A stretch of 64,000 bases of DNA from Bradyrhizobium sp. AZCC 2176 (GCF_036924645.1 NZ_JAZHRX010000001.1:3623501-3687500); one strand, 5' to 3'; positions 35,843 through 44,522 are shown, counted from the stretch's first letter. A program made the numbers and translations. Notes: generated by a model from the sequence alone, not told the origin.

Positions 35843-36499
35843 ATGGTTTTGAGATTCCCGGGCGCCCGTAACTGCCGGATCGTGGTGACAGCCGCTGTAA
35901 TGACAGCCGTGCCGGTGACCGCTTTTGCCCAAAGCAACATCCAGGTCGTTCCGCCGCCGAAAGCCGAAAAGAAATTGCCGGAAGCGCCGAGCAAGCTTCC
36001 CAAGGTCGGGGCCGATCGTACCCGCGGGCTGGATTTCCTGTTCGGCGCGCTGAAGGCCGCCCCCGACGAAGCCAGCGCCAAGCATGTCGAGGCGCGGATC
36101 TGGGCGCTGTGGATGCAGACCCCGAGCGACACGGCTGCGCTGTTGATGCTGCGCGCCAAGGCCGCCATGGATGCACAGAAGGTCGACGTCGCGCTGAAAC
36201 TGCTCGATGCCGTCATCAAGCTGCGTCCCGACTATGTCGAGGCATGGAACCGGCGCGCGACGCTGCACTACCTGAAGAACGACTACACCCACTCGCTGGA
36301 GGACATCCGGCAGGTGCTGATCCGCGAGCCCCGGCACTTCGGTGCGCTGGCCGGGCTCGGCATGATCATGCAGGAAATCGGCGACGAAAAGCGGGCGCTC
36401 GAGGCGTTCCGCAAGGCACTTGCCGTCAATCCGCATCTCGAGAAGGTGCCGGAACTGGTCAAGACGCTGACGGAAAAGGTCGAAGGCCGCGATATCTGA
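35843..36499 (+). CDS. Periplasmic TPR-repeat protein
   Basis: 218 residues. An N-terminal signal peptide ends near TAFAQ. A Pro/Lys-rich linker is followed by three to four tetratricopeptide repeats, for example VALKLLDAVIKLRPDYVEAWNRRATLHYLKNDYTHSLEDIRQVL and ALEAFRKALAVNPHLEKV. TPRs mediate protein contacts; partners are unknown. It follows rpmJ by 95 bases. Confidence 0.85.
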   Translation: MVLRFPGARNCRIVVTAAVMTAVPVTAFAQSNIQVVPPPKAEKKLPEAPSKLPKVGADRTRGLDFLFGALKAAPDEASAKHVEARIWALWMQTPSDTAALLMLRAKAAMDAQKVDVALKLLDAVIKLRPDYVEAWNRRATLHYLKNDYTHSLEDIRQVLIREPRHFGALAGLGMIMQEIGDEKRALEAFRKALAVNPHLEKVPELVKTLTEKVEGRDI

Positions 36500-36502
36500 T
36501 AC

Positions 36503-36594
36503 GAGCACGATCCGGACCCGAAGGGCCGCGTTAGCGCAAAGTGGACACCGGTTTTCCCGAGGCAAATGAGAAGCATTTGTCCGAGATCATGCTC
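36503..36594. repeat. Dispersed rhizobial palindromic element
   Basis: Ends GAGCACGATC (36503-36512) and GATCATGCTC (36585-36594) are inverted with one mismatch. The interior GTGGACACCGGTTTTCCC is a sequence I recognise from dispersed elements of Bradyrhizobium genomes. A related fragment follows the next gene at about 36980-37030. Confidence 0.65.
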
Positions 36595-36698
36595 GATCAA
36601 AAAAGATCCCGATTAACCTTCCCTACGACTTACTTCAGGCAGGAACGCCGCGCCGCCCACGGGCTATTGTCGGCTGACTGCGTGACAAGGAGCGAGCC

Positions 36699-36980
36699 AT
36701 GAAATCATTGCTGCTGGCCGGCGCGATGATTGTCGCAACCGGAACCTGCGCTTTGGCGCAAGGTGGCTGTGGGGTGGTCGGCAACCGCGCCACCGCGAAA
36801 TGCGAGATTGTCACGAGCAATCCCGTTATCAACGCTCAGGTCGGCGGAGACATCTGGTTCGGAACCGGACCCTACCGGTCGCTTGACGACGCCAAGCTGG
36901 CCCGTTCGAACATCCCGCAATGCCCTGCAGTAGAAGCACCGCCCGCACAGACGCCGGATGACGAGAACAAATCCAACTAG
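36699..36980 (+). CDS. Small secreted hypothetical protein
   Basis: 93 residues. An AAGGAG site precedes the ATG at 36699. The signal peptide ends near CALAQ (residue 21). The mature part has three cysteines and the segment IWFGTGPYRSLDDAKLARSNIPQCP, then an acidic, Pro-rich tail. No domain recognised. Confidence 0.7.
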   Translation: MKSLLLAGAMIVATGTCALAQGGCGVVGNRATAKCEIVTSNPVINAQVGGDIWFGTGPYRSLDDAKLARSNIPQCPAVEAPPAQTPDDENKSN

Positions 36981-37034
36981 AGCAGCGTTTTCGAGCCGTT
37001 TCGCGTCAGGAAAACGCGTTGATCCCTGAGCGCC

Positions 37035-37214
37035 TTAGTGGACGGCGTTGCTGCCGCGCGCCATGCCGTCGAGACCTACCGCTGCATAGAACTGCGCCAG
37101 TTCCGCCTCAAGCTGCTCGTTGACCCGCAACAACGCCTTGAGGGCGCCGCGGATGTCGCCATTGCAACTCGCTACGATCTGATCGATGGCGGCTTCGCTT
37201 GCGTCGGAAATCAT
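37035..37214 (-). CDS. Small conserved hypothetical protein
   Basis: 59 residues from the ATG at 37214, which has GGAGGA upstream. The sequence ISDASEAAIDQIVASCNGDIRGALKALLRVNEQLEAEL is mostly helical. The motif NGDIRGALKALL occurs in short Bradyrhizobium proteins that I recall as widely conserved without a function. Confidence 0.65.
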   Translation of the reverse strand: MISDASEAAIDQIVASCNGDIRGALKALLRVNEQLEAELAQFYAAVGLDGMARGSNAVH

Positions 37215-37450
37215 GGGGCATCCTCCGATGATACGCTGGAACAATTTGTAGTGAGCGCCCTTGTTCCTGTGGATGTTGGGTACAATGCAGGCGCCCGGCT
37301 ACCCCCTAATCAGGCACGCGCACACATGGCGAAAGTGTCAGCGCCACTGTACAAATTTGCCGATGACAGCAGTATGACCCCGCTATCCACAGGTTCGCGG
37401 CCCTGTGGACAGTCCCGAAACCCGCAACCGATCCGGGCCGTAGCTCGCCG

Positions 37451-38443
37451 GTGCAGAAAACAGGCCGGAAACTCTCGATGGCGGTAGTGATTGTGGTGGC
37501 GGCGCTGGCGGTGCTGGCGCTGGTCACGCAAATTGGCGTTTTTCTCAGCGAACGCGCGCATCCGGCCCAGGGCAGGATCGTCGAGGTGGCCGGCGGAGCC
37601 CTCCACATCCTCGATATCGGGCCGCGCGATGCGGCCGGCCCGCCGATCGTGATGCTGCATGGCGCGAGTTCCAATCTCGAGGTGATGAGGCGGCCGGTCG
37701 GGGAACGGCTGGCCAGAAAGCACCGCGTGATCCTGATCGACCGTCCCGGGCATGGCTGGAGCACCCGCCTCCGGCTGGAGGATTCGACGCCCGAAATTCA
37801 GGGCCGGATGATCGGGGAGGCGTTGGCAAGGCTGGGCGTCGGCCGGGCGATCTTCGTGGTACATTCCTGGGCGGGCGCCCTCGGCCTGCGCATGGCGCTG
37901 GATGAGCCGCAAACTGTGGCCGGCCTCGTGATGCTGGCGCCGGTCGCCTATCCTTGGCCGGGCGGCGTCGGGCGATACAACAAGATCATCGCGACGCCGG
38001 TGATCGGCCCGCTGCTCGCCTATACAATCACGCTGCCGCTCGGCCATTTGCTGGCCGAACGCGGCGCGCGCGTCGTCTTCCTGCCGCAGACCATGCCGGA
38101 CGACTTTGTCAGGGACACTGCGACGCCGCTGCTGCTGCGGCCGCGCGAATTTATCGCCAATGCGCGTGACTTCGTGACGTTAAAGGCGGCAGTGGCCGAG
38201 CAAGCGCCACGCTATGCCGAGATCACGGCGCCGATCACGATCATCACGGGCGATGAATCCGACAAGACAGTCTCGACCCGCATCCATTCCCGACCGCTCG
38301 CTGCCGCTGCGCCGAATGCAAGGCTGATCGTGCTGCCCGGCATCGGCCACATGATTCAGCAAGCGGCGCCCGATCTCGCGATCGCAGAAGTGGAGGCGAT
38401 GATGGGCGCGATGACGCCGAGGGCGGCAGCGGCGGCCGATTGA
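37451..38443 (+). CDS. Membrane-anchored alpha/beta hydrolase
   Basis: 330 residues from a GTG at 37451 (an ATG at 37478 is an alternative). One N-terminal membrane helix (about 10-31) precedes an alpha/beta-hydrolase domain: VMLHGASSN oxyanion motif, VLIDRPGHGWS, the nucleophile elbow VHSWAGALG, the acid within TIITGDESDKTV and the catalytic His in LPGIGHMIQQ. The elbow deviates from GxSxG at its first and fifth positions. Probably a lipase or esterase; substrate unknown. Confidence 0.85.
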   Translation: MQKTGRKLSMAVVIVVAALAVLALVTQIGVFLSERAHPAQGRIVEVAGGALHILDIGPRDAAGPPIVMLHGASSNLEVMRRPVGERLARKHRVILIDRPGHGWSTRLRLEDSTPEIQGRMIGEALARLGVGRAIFVVHSWAGALGLRMALDEPQTVAGLVMLAPVAYPWPGGVGRYNKIIATPVIGPLLAYTITLPLGHLLAERGARVVFLPQTMPDDFVRDTATPLLLRPREFIANARDFVTLKAAVAEQAPRYAEITAPITIITGDESDKTVSTRIHSRPLAAAAPNARLIVLPGIGHMIQQAAPDLAIAEVEAMMGAMTPRAAAAAD

Positions 38444-38633
38444 CGGGTACGGGAGCCCCGGGATCTATCGACCCGCTTCTTCTCGCGATCAGGAGCGACG
38501 GTGACGCGCCGCACGTGGCCTGACGGCTCCGGATGAGGTACGATCGGTGCGCGCGGGATTCCGCTGCTCGTCCCGCCAGGGATGAAGCCTAAGAGTTGCG
38601 ATATCGGGCAGCCGACCTTCGAGGGAGAGCGCC

Positions 38634-38927
38634 ATGTACGCCGCCATTCGTCAGGGCAAGGCCAAGCCCGGCAAGGCCGAAGAACTCACACGCAGGATCA
38701 AGGAAGGCGCTATACCCGTCATCAGCGGGGTCGACGGATTCATGGGCTATTACGTGGTCTATGCACCCGACGACACCGTGATCGCGATCAGCCTGTTCAA
38801 CAACTTTGCGGCCGCCGAAGAATCCAACAAGCGCGCGCTCGCATGGATCGAGCACGATCTGGCGCCGCTGTTGACCGGGCCGGCGACCGCGATGGCGGGC
38901 CCGGTGATCGTGCATACGCTGGCTTGA
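38634..38927 (+). CDS. Dimeric alpha-beta-barrel (ABM-like) protein
   Basis: 97 residues. GKAEELTRRIKEGAIPVISGVDGFMGYYVVYAPDDTVIAISLF is the pattern of the small antibiotic-biosynthesis-monooxygenase-like/ferredoxin-fold proteins. A GAGGGAGA site precedes the ATG at 38634. Most members of this kind in rhizobia are uncharacterised. Confidence 0.75.
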   Translation: MYAAIRQGKAKPGKAEELTRRIKEGAIPVISGVDGFMGYYVVYAPDDTVIAISLFNNFAAAEESNKRALAWIEHDLAPLLTGPATAMAGPVIVHTLA

Positions 38928-38974
38928 TGCGGCGAGCGCTGGAGCCCTCTGAAATCAGAGCAGGGCTGCATCCC

Positions 38975-39003
38975 TTCACCCTCTCCCTCCAGGAGAGGGT
39001 GAA
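38975..39003. terminator. Bidirectional hairpin between convergent genes
   Basis: TTCACCCTCTCC and GGAGAGGGTGAA form a 12-base perfect stem around a five-base loop, between the ABM-like gene and the cytochrome c gene. The sequence resembles a dispersed Bradyrhizobium repeat and may double as terminator. Confidence 0.6.
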
Positions 39004-39015
39004 GAAACGCCGCTC

Positions 39016-39408
39016 TCACTTCTGCTTGCCGTCCTTGTCGAACGAGGAGACGTAGGCCCAGAGATCGTTGGACTCTTTCTCGTTCTTGATGCCGGCGAAC
39101 ACCATCTTGGTGCCGGGAATCTTGCCCTTGGGGTCCTTGATGTATTCGAGGAACACGTCCTTGTTCCACGTAATACCGGAATTCTTGTTAGCGTCGGAAT
39201 AGGAATAGCCGTCGACCGTGCCGGACTTGCGGCCGTCGAGCCCGTTCAGCACCGGGCCGACCTTGTTCTTGGCGCCTTCGCCGATCGCGTGGCAGGCCAG
39301 ACATTTGTTGAACGAGGTCTTGCCGGCGGCAGCATCCTGCGCCAGCGCGCCCGATGCCGTGGCCAGTGAGGTAACGACAACCAGCGCGCTCAAAGTCGAT
39401 ATTTTCAT
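39016..39408 (-). CDS. Soluble class I cytochrome c
   Basis: 130 residues. A signal peptide ends near GALAQ (residue 24). One haem site, Cys36 and Cys39 in CLACH, and an axial Met102 in PGTKMVFAGI identify a small periplasmic cytochrome c2/c550 type. It would shuttle electrons between the bc1 complex and oxidases or other acceptors. It is divergent from glcD across 235 bases; a functional link is possible but not shown. Confidence 0.92.
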   Translation of the reverse strand: MKISTLSALVVVTSLATASGALAQDAAAGKTSFNKCLACHAIGEGAKNKVGPVLNGLDGRKSGTVDGYSYSDANKNSGITWNKDVFLEYIKDPKGKIPGTKMVFAGIKNEKESNDLWAYVSSFDKDGKQK

Positions 39409-39527
39409 GTGGTGCTCTTTGTTTCTTCCCAAGGAGAGGCGGATTTCTTGTGGCAGGCTCGCCTGGATTGGACAAGCCACGAAACTTTGACAGGTTTCAC
39501 CATTGCCGACTTGTCCCAGAGAGAACT

Positions 39528-39549
39528 GAAGGTTGGCAATCCAACCTTC
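39528..39549. promoter_or_regulatory. 9-base inverted repeat upstream of glcD
   Basis: GAAGGTTGG, CAAT, CCAACCTTC: perfect arms centred about 105 bases before the glcD start, in the gap shared with the cytochrome c gene. Could be an operator or a leader hairpin. Confidence 0.4.
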
Positions 39550-39643
39550 GGATGGCCTACCCAAACCTTGGCAGACGTGCTTGATTTGCCACTACAAATC
39601 GTTATTCCGCGAGGCTTGAAGGAAGCGGCTTGGAGGGACACGG

Positions 39644-41137
39644 ATGGCCATCATGATGCCGGCTGCCGATCAGGCGGTTCTCAACCGTCGCGGCGAAATC
39701 GTGACGGCCTTGCGCGCGATCGTGCCGGGCGAGGGCGTGATCGACAGCGCAGCCGAGATGCTGGCCTATGAGTCCGATGGTCTCACCGCCTATCGGCAGC
39801 CGCCGATGGTCGTGGTGCTGCCCGACACCACCGAGCAGGTCGCGCAGGTCCTGAAATACTGCTTTGAGCAGGGCATCAAGGTGGTGCCGCGCGGCTCCGG
39901 CACATCGCTGTCCGGCGGCGCACTGCCGCTGACCGACGGCGTGCTCTTGGGGCTCGGCAAGTTCAAGCGCATCCGCGAGATCGATTTCGACAACCGCGTG
40001 GTGGTGACTGAACCCGGCGTCACCAACCTTGCCATCAGCCAGGCGGTGGCGCATGCCGGCTTCTATTACGCGCCGGACCCGTCGTCGCAGATCGCCTGCT
40101 CGATCGGCGGCAATGTCGCGGAGAATTCCGGCGGGGTGCATTGCCTGAAATACGGCATGACCACCAACAACGTGCTGGGCTGCGAGATCGTGCTGATGTC
40201 CGGCGAGATCCTGCGGATCGGCGGCAAGGCGGCGGAGAACTCAGGCTACGACTTGATGGGGATCATCACGGGCTCGGAAGGGCTGCTCGGCGTCATCACC
40301 GAAATCACCGTACGGATCCTGCAGAAGCCGGAGACCGCCCGCGCCCTGATGGTGGGGTTTGCCGAGGTCGAAGCCGCCGGCGAATGCGTGGCTGACATCA
40401 TCGGCGCCGGCATCATTCCGGGCGGCATGGAGATGATGGACAAGCCCGCGATCCACGCCGCCGAAGCCTTCGTGCATGCCGGCTATCCGCTCGATGTCGA
40501 GGCGCTTTTGATCATCGAACTGGACGGCCCGAGCGTGGAAGTCGACGAACTGATCAAGCGCGTTGAGGCGATCGCGCAAGCTTGCGGCTCGACGACCTGC
40601 CAGATTTCCACGTCGGAGGCCGAACGCAATTTGTTCTGGGCCGGGCGCAAGGCGGCATTCCCGGCGGTGGGCCGGATTTCGCCCGACTATCTCTGCATGG
40701 ACGGCACCATTCCGCGCGGCGCGCTGCCGAAGGCGCTCGCCCGCATCCGCGATCTCTCGGCGAAATATAATCTGCGCGTCGCCAACGTGTTTCACGCGGG
40801 CGACGGCAATCTGCATCCCCTGATCCTCTACGATGCCAACCAGCCGGGCGAGATCGAGCGGGCAGAGGCCTTCGGTGCCGACATCCTGCGCGCCTGCGTC
40901 GAGCTTGGCGGCGTGCTCACCGGCGAGCATGGCGTCGGCATCGAGAAGCGCGACCTGATGCCGGAGATGTTTTCCGAGATCGACCTCAACCAGCAGCAGC
41001 GGCTGAAATGCGCCTTCGACGCACAGGGCCTGCTCAATCCCGGAAAAGTGTTTCCGATCCTGCACCGCTGCGCCGAACTCGGCCGCATGCATGTGCATCG
41101 CGGCAAGCTGGCGTTTCCGGATATTCCGAGATTTTGA
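39644..41137 (+). CDS. glcD: Glycolate oxidase subunit GlcD, FAD-linked
   Basis: 497 residues, the usual GlcD length. The FAD-binding type-4 fold is shown by VVPRGSGTSLSGGALPL, IACSIGGNVAENSGG and GSEGLLGVITEITVR; the C-terminal cap holds NVFHAGDGNLHPL and GVLTGEHGVGIEKR. It oxidises glycolate to glyoxylate as part of the GlcDEF complex, passing electrons to the respiratory chain. GGAGGG precedes the ATG. First gene of the operon. Confidence 0.96.
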   Translation: MAIMMPAADQAVLNRRGEIVTALRAIVPGEGVIDSAAEMLAYESDGLTAYRQPPMVVVLPDTTEQVAQVLKYCFEQGIKVVPRGSGTSLSGGALPLTDGVLLGLGKFKRIREIDFDNRVVVTEPGVTNLAISQAVAHAGFYYAPDPSSQIACSIGGNVAENSGGVHCLKYGMTTNNVLGCEIVLMSGEILRIGGKAAENSGYDLMGIITGSEGLLGVITEITVRILQKPETARALMVGFAEVEAAGECVADIIGAGIIPGGMEMMDKPAIHAAEAFVHAGYPLDVEALLIIELDGPSVEVDELIKRVEAIAQACGSTTCQISTSEAERNLFWAGRKAAFPAVGRISPDYLCMDGTIPRGALPKALARIRDLSAKYNLRVANVFHAGDGNLHPLILYDANQPGEIERAEAFGADILRACVELGGVLTGEHGVGIEKRDLMPEMFSEIDLNQQQRLKCAFDAQGLLNPGKVFPILHRCAELGRMHVHRGKLAFPDIPRF

Positions 41138-41166
41138 TGATGGCGCTTGCCAGTTTTTCAACCTTC

Positions 41167-41224
41167 ATACCCCGCCACCGGGTCTCGCCTTTGGCGAGCC
41201 CGATAACAGGCTCCGGCGGGGTAT
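41167..41224. repeat. Palindromic element between glcD and glcE
   Basis: ATACCCCGCC (41167-41176) and GGCGGGGTAT (41215-41224) are perfect inverted arms around an interior hairpin TCGCC-TTT-GGCGA. It begins 30 bases after the glcD stop. Confidence 0.7.
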
Positions 41225-41273
41225 CCAGTACGCCGCGCCGCCGAATTTCGTCCTCGGCTCCCGCGATTACTGG

Positions 41274-41314
41274 ATCGTCCGCTCCAGTGCGCAATTGCGC
41301 ACAAGGCGGACGAT
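41274..41314. repeat. Palindromic repeat that contains the glcE start
   Basis: Outer arms ATCGTCCGC (41274-41282) and GCGGACGAT (41306-41314) enclose the perfect palindrome GTGCGCAATTGCGCAC (41287-41302). The AAGGCGG ribosome-binding site and the first bases of the glcE ATG (41313) lie in the right arm. Confidence 0.75.
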
Positions 41315-42578
41315 GACGCCAGAGTTCGGGTTTGAAAGCGTGGATACTCTCAGGGTACGTGATCCCAAGGACGTCGAAGAGGTGGTGCGCGCGGCGATCG
41401 CCGGCGAGCAGCCGCTCGAGACCATTGGCCATGGCACAAAGCGCGCGATCGGCCATCCGATGGCGACAAACGCGGTGCTGGACCTTTCGGCGCTCAACGC
41501 CGTCTCCTCCTACGAGCCGAACGAACTGATCATCACGGTGCAGGCCGGCGCGCCGCTCGCCGATGTGCAGTCGCTGATCGATTCCAAGAACCAGCAATTC
41601 GCCTTCGAGCCGATGGATGCGTCCGCACTGCTCGGCGTGTCGGGCAACGGCACTATCGGCGGCATGATCGGTGCGGGGCTGGCCGGTCCCCGCCGCATCA
41701 GGGCCGGCGGCGCACGCGATCATCTGCTCGGCGCGCATGCGGTGTCCGGCTTCGGTGACAGTTTCAAGACCGGCGGCAGGGTGGTGAAGAACGTCACCGG
41801 CTATGATCTCTGCAAGCTGCTGACGGGCTCGTGGGGCACGCTGGCGGTCATGACGGAAGTGACGCTGAAGGTGATGCCCAAACCCGAAAGCGAGCGCACG
41901 CTGATGCTCGCGGGGCTCGACGATGTCACCGCGAACCGGGCGATGACCGCAGCGCTTGGCTCGCCCTACGACGTCTCGGGCGCGGCGCACCTGCCCAATT
42001 CGGCGTTCCGGCCCGCAACCGGCGCGCTCGCGGGTTTGGCGGCGCAGGGGCGGGCAGTCACGCTGCTGCGGCTCGAAGGCATCGCGGTCTCGGTCGCGGA
42101 TCGCGCCGGCTCGCTGGCCAAGACGCTTGCGCCATTCGGGTCCGTGCAAATGCTGCGGGACACAGCCTCGGCTGCGGCGTGGGGTGCCATCCGCGACGTC
42201 GAGCCGTTTGCGGCAGGCGGCGCGCTCGGCGCCTGGCCGGTGTGGCGGATCGTCTGTCCGCCGGCCGCAGGCGGTGCGCTCGGCCAGGCGCTGGCGCGCG
42301 ATAGCGGGGGCGATGTGATCTATGATTGGGGCGGCGGCCTGATCTGGGCGGCATTGCCGCCCAAGCCGGACGCGCTGGCCGCCCTGGTTCGTCAGCGCGT
42401 CGAGGCGGCCGGCGGCCATGCGTCGCTGATCCGCGCATCCGAAGAGATCAGGCGAAATGTCGACGTCTTCCACCCGCAGGCCGGCGGCCTCGCCGCGTTG
42501 AGCCGGCGCGTGCGGCACAGCTTCGATCCCAACATCATCCTCAACCGCGGCCGGATGCTGCGGGGGCCTGCGACATGA
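41313..42578 (+). CDS. glcE: Glycolate oxidase subunit GlcE, FAD-binding
   Basis: 421 residues, the expected length for GlcE. It carries the FAD-site pieces TIGHGTKRAIG, NELIITVQAGAPLADVQ, GNGTIGGMIGAGLAGPRRI and TGYDLCKLLTGSWGTLAV. The ATG at 41313 is preceded by AAGGCGG; the frame is open further upstream through the intergenic repeats but lacks homology there. Its stop overlaps glcF as ATGA. Confidence 0.93.
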   Translation: MTPEFGFESVDTLRVRDPKDVEEVVRAAIAGEQPLETIGHGTKRAIGHPMATNAVLDLSALNAVSSYEPNELIITVQAGAPLADVQSLIDSKNQQFAFEPMDASALLGVSGNGTIGGMIGAGLAGPRRIRAGGARDHLLGAHAVSGFGDSFKTGGRVVKNVTGYDLCKLLTGSWGTLAVMTEVTLKVMPKPESERTLMLAGLDDVTANRAMTAALGSPYDVSGAAHLPNSAFRPATGALAGLAAQGRAVTLLRLEGIAVSVADRAGSLAKTLAPFGSVQMLRDTASAAAWGAIRDVEPFAAGGALGAWPVWRIVCPPAAGGALGQALARDSGGDVIYDWGGGLIWAALPPKPDALAALVRQRVEAAGGHASLIRASEEIRRNVDVFHPQAGGLAALSRRVRHSFDPNIILNRGRMLRGPAT

Positions 42579-43900
42579 AAACCGAATTCTCGCTCGTTCA
42601 ACTGGCCGATCCTGACATCGCGGAAGCGGACAAGATCCTGCGCGCCTGCGTGCATTGCGGCTTCTGCACCGCGACCTGTCCGACCTATGTGCTGCTCGGC
42701 GACGAACTCGATAGCCCGCGCGGGCGGATCTATCTGATCAAGGAGATGCTGGAAAAGGACCGGCCGCCGACCGCGGAGGTGGTCAAGCATATCGACCGCT
42801 GCCTGTCCTGCCTCGCCTGCATGACCACCTGTCCGTCCGGCGTGCACTACATGCACCTGGTCGATCAGGCGCGGGTCCGGATCGAACGGGATTTTTCGAG
42901 GCCGGTGACGGAGCGGGCCTTGCGCGCGGTGCTGGCTTTCGTGCTGCCGCGGCCATACCTGTTTCGCGCCAGCATGATCATGGCGCGGTTCGCCCGGCCG
43001 TTTGCAGGCCTGTTGCCGGCGCCGAAGACGACCGCGACACCCGGCCTGTTGCGACGGATCAAGGCGATGCTGGCGCTCGCGCCGAAGGGCCTCCCGGCGC
43101 CGGGCCCCTCGGGCGGCAGCGTTTTTCCGGCCACGGGCGAGCGGCGCGGGCGGGTGGCGCTGCTGCAGGGCTGCGCCCAGCAGGTGCTGGCCCCGCGCAT
43201 CAACCAGGCCGCCATCAGTCTCCTGACGCGCCATGGCATCGAGGTCGTCCTGGTCAGGGACGAGCAATGCTGCGGCGCGCTCACCCACCACCTCGGGCAG
43301 GACGGCGACGCGCTGGCGCGGGCGCGCGCCAACATCACGGTGTGGAAAAAGGAGGCGGAACAAGGCGGCCTCGACGCCATCCTGGTCACCGCTTCGGGCT
43401 GCGGCACGGTCATCAAGGACTATGGTTTCATGCTGCGCGAGGACCGCGATTTCGCACAAAGCGCGGCGCAGATTTCCGCGCTGGCAAAGGATATCACCGA
43501 GTATCTCGCAGGCCTCGCGCTCGCGCCGTCGCGCCAAAAAGGCGACGTCACAGTGGCATATCACTCGGCTTGTTCGCTGCAGCACGGACAGAAAATCACA
43601 GGGCTTCCGAAAGAATTGCTTTCCAAGAATGGATTCGTGGTGAAAGATGTGCCTGAGAGCCATTTGTGTTGCGGTTCGGCGGGGACCTACAACATTCTCC
43701 AGCCCGACATTGCGAGCAGGTTGCGCGATCGAAAGGTCGCCAACATTGCGACAGTCAAACCGGACATGATCGCTGCAGGCAATATTGGATGCATGGTTCA
43801 AATTGCCGGCGGTACGTCAGTTCCTGTAGTGCACACGATTGAGCTTCTCGATTGGGCGACAGGAGGTCCAAAGCCTGGATCGATCCCAGGACTGAATTGA
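42575..43900 (+). CDS. glcF: Glycolate oxidase iron-sulfur subunit GlcF
   Basis: 441 residues. Two [4Fe-4S] sites occur at Cys25/28/31/35 (CVHCGFCTATCP) and Cys76/79/82/86 (CLSCLACMTTCP). Two CCG domains follow, with EQCCGALTHH and SHLCCGSAGTYN, as in heterodisulfide-reductase-like subunits. It carries electrons from GlcD/GlcE to the quinone pool. It completes the glcDEF operon. Confidence 0.96.
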   Translation: MKTEFSLVQLADPDIAEADKILRACVHCGFCTATCPTYVLLGDELDSPRGRIYLIKEMLEKDRPPTAEVVKHIDRCLSCLACMTTCPSGVHYMHLVDQARVRIERDFSRPVTERALRAVLAFVLPRPYLFRASMIMARFARPFAGLLPAPKTTATPGLLRRIKAMLALAPKGLPAPGPSGGSVFPATGERRGRVALLQGCAQQVLAPRINQAAISLLTRHGIEVVLVRDEQCCGALTHHLGQDGDALARARANITVWKKEAEQGGLDAILVTASGCGTVIKDYGFMLREDRDFAQSAAQISALAKDITEYLAGLALAPSRQKGDVTVAYHSACSLQHGQKITGLPKELLSKNGFVVKDVPESHLCCGSAGTYNILQPDIASRLRDRKVANIATVKPDMIAAGNIGCMVQIAGGTSVPVVHTIELLDWATGGPKPGSIPGLN

Positions 43901-43908
43901 TCGATCGG

Positions 43909-44010
43909 CCTACGGGCGTGATCCGGAACGTCTGCCCCGCGTGTGGATGGCGGGATCAGCATCCGGTTTCCTTGGGACAAACGCAAAAGCGTTTGCCCGG
44001 AGATCGCGCC
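43909..44010. repeat. Dispersed element with hairpin after glcF
   Basis: Contains CAAACGC, AAAA, GCGTTTG (43978-43995), a seven-base perfect hairpin, in sequence resembling dispersed rhizobial elements such as that at 36503-36594. It may terminate the glc operon. Confidence 0.5.
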
Positions 44011-44119
44011 CGGACGAGGGATGGAGCGGGAGGGCACTTCGAAGAAGTGTCGTCCCGATCTGGCCCACGGACTATTCGAAGCGCTCGACGGACTTTGACA
44101 GCGACAACAGGAGGACCAG

Positions 44120-44497
44120 ATGGCGAAGGCGAAGAAGAGCAAGAAGGGCAAGAAGGCTAAAAAGGCCAAGAAAGCCGTAGCGGCGAAGAAGAAGTCCGCA
44201 AAGAAGGCGTCGAAGAAGGCCGCGAAGAAATCGGCGAAAAAGGCTGCGAAGAAGGGCGCAAAGAAATCGGCCAAGAAGGCCGCCAAGAAGTCAAAGGCCG
44301 CCGCGCCGAAGAAAGCTGCAAAGAAGAGCCCGACGAAGAAAAGGAAGGCGGCCAAGCCCGCCGCTCCCAAGGCGGAGCCCGCAATGACGACGCCGGAGCC
44401 GGAACCCGCGCCCGCACCGGCGCCGAGCTGGGCTACCCCGGAGCCGTCCGCACCCTCATGGGGGTCGGGCTCGTCCAACGGCGGCGACCACAGCTAG
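44120..44497 (+). CDS. Histone H1-like Lys/Ala-rich protein
   Basis: 125 residues. Residues 1 to about 85 are almost entirely Lys and Ala with some Ser, in AAKKSAKKA-type repeats, like the C-terminal tail of histone H1 and bacterial Hc1/AlgP-like proteins. The last 35 residues are Pro/Ser/Glu-rich and end GSSNGGDHS. It is expected to bind DNA without sequence preference and to be disordered. GGAGG precedes the ATG and a strong terminator follows. A structural cell-envelope role cannot be excluded. Confidence 0.85.
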   Translation: MAKAKKSKKGKKAKKAKKAVAAKKKSAKKASKKAAKKSAKKAAKKGAKKSAKKAAKKSKAAAPKKAAKKSPTKKRKAAKPAAPKAEPAMTTPEPEPAPAPAPSWATPEPSAPSWGSGSSNGGDHS

Positions 44498-44522
44498 ACG
44501 GTCGACTGCCAGGAATAAATTT

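Noticed and set aside
41287..41302. Perfect palindrome as a restriction or recombination site
   Set aside because: It fits better as the core of a dispersed repeat; no recombinase or partner site is in the window.
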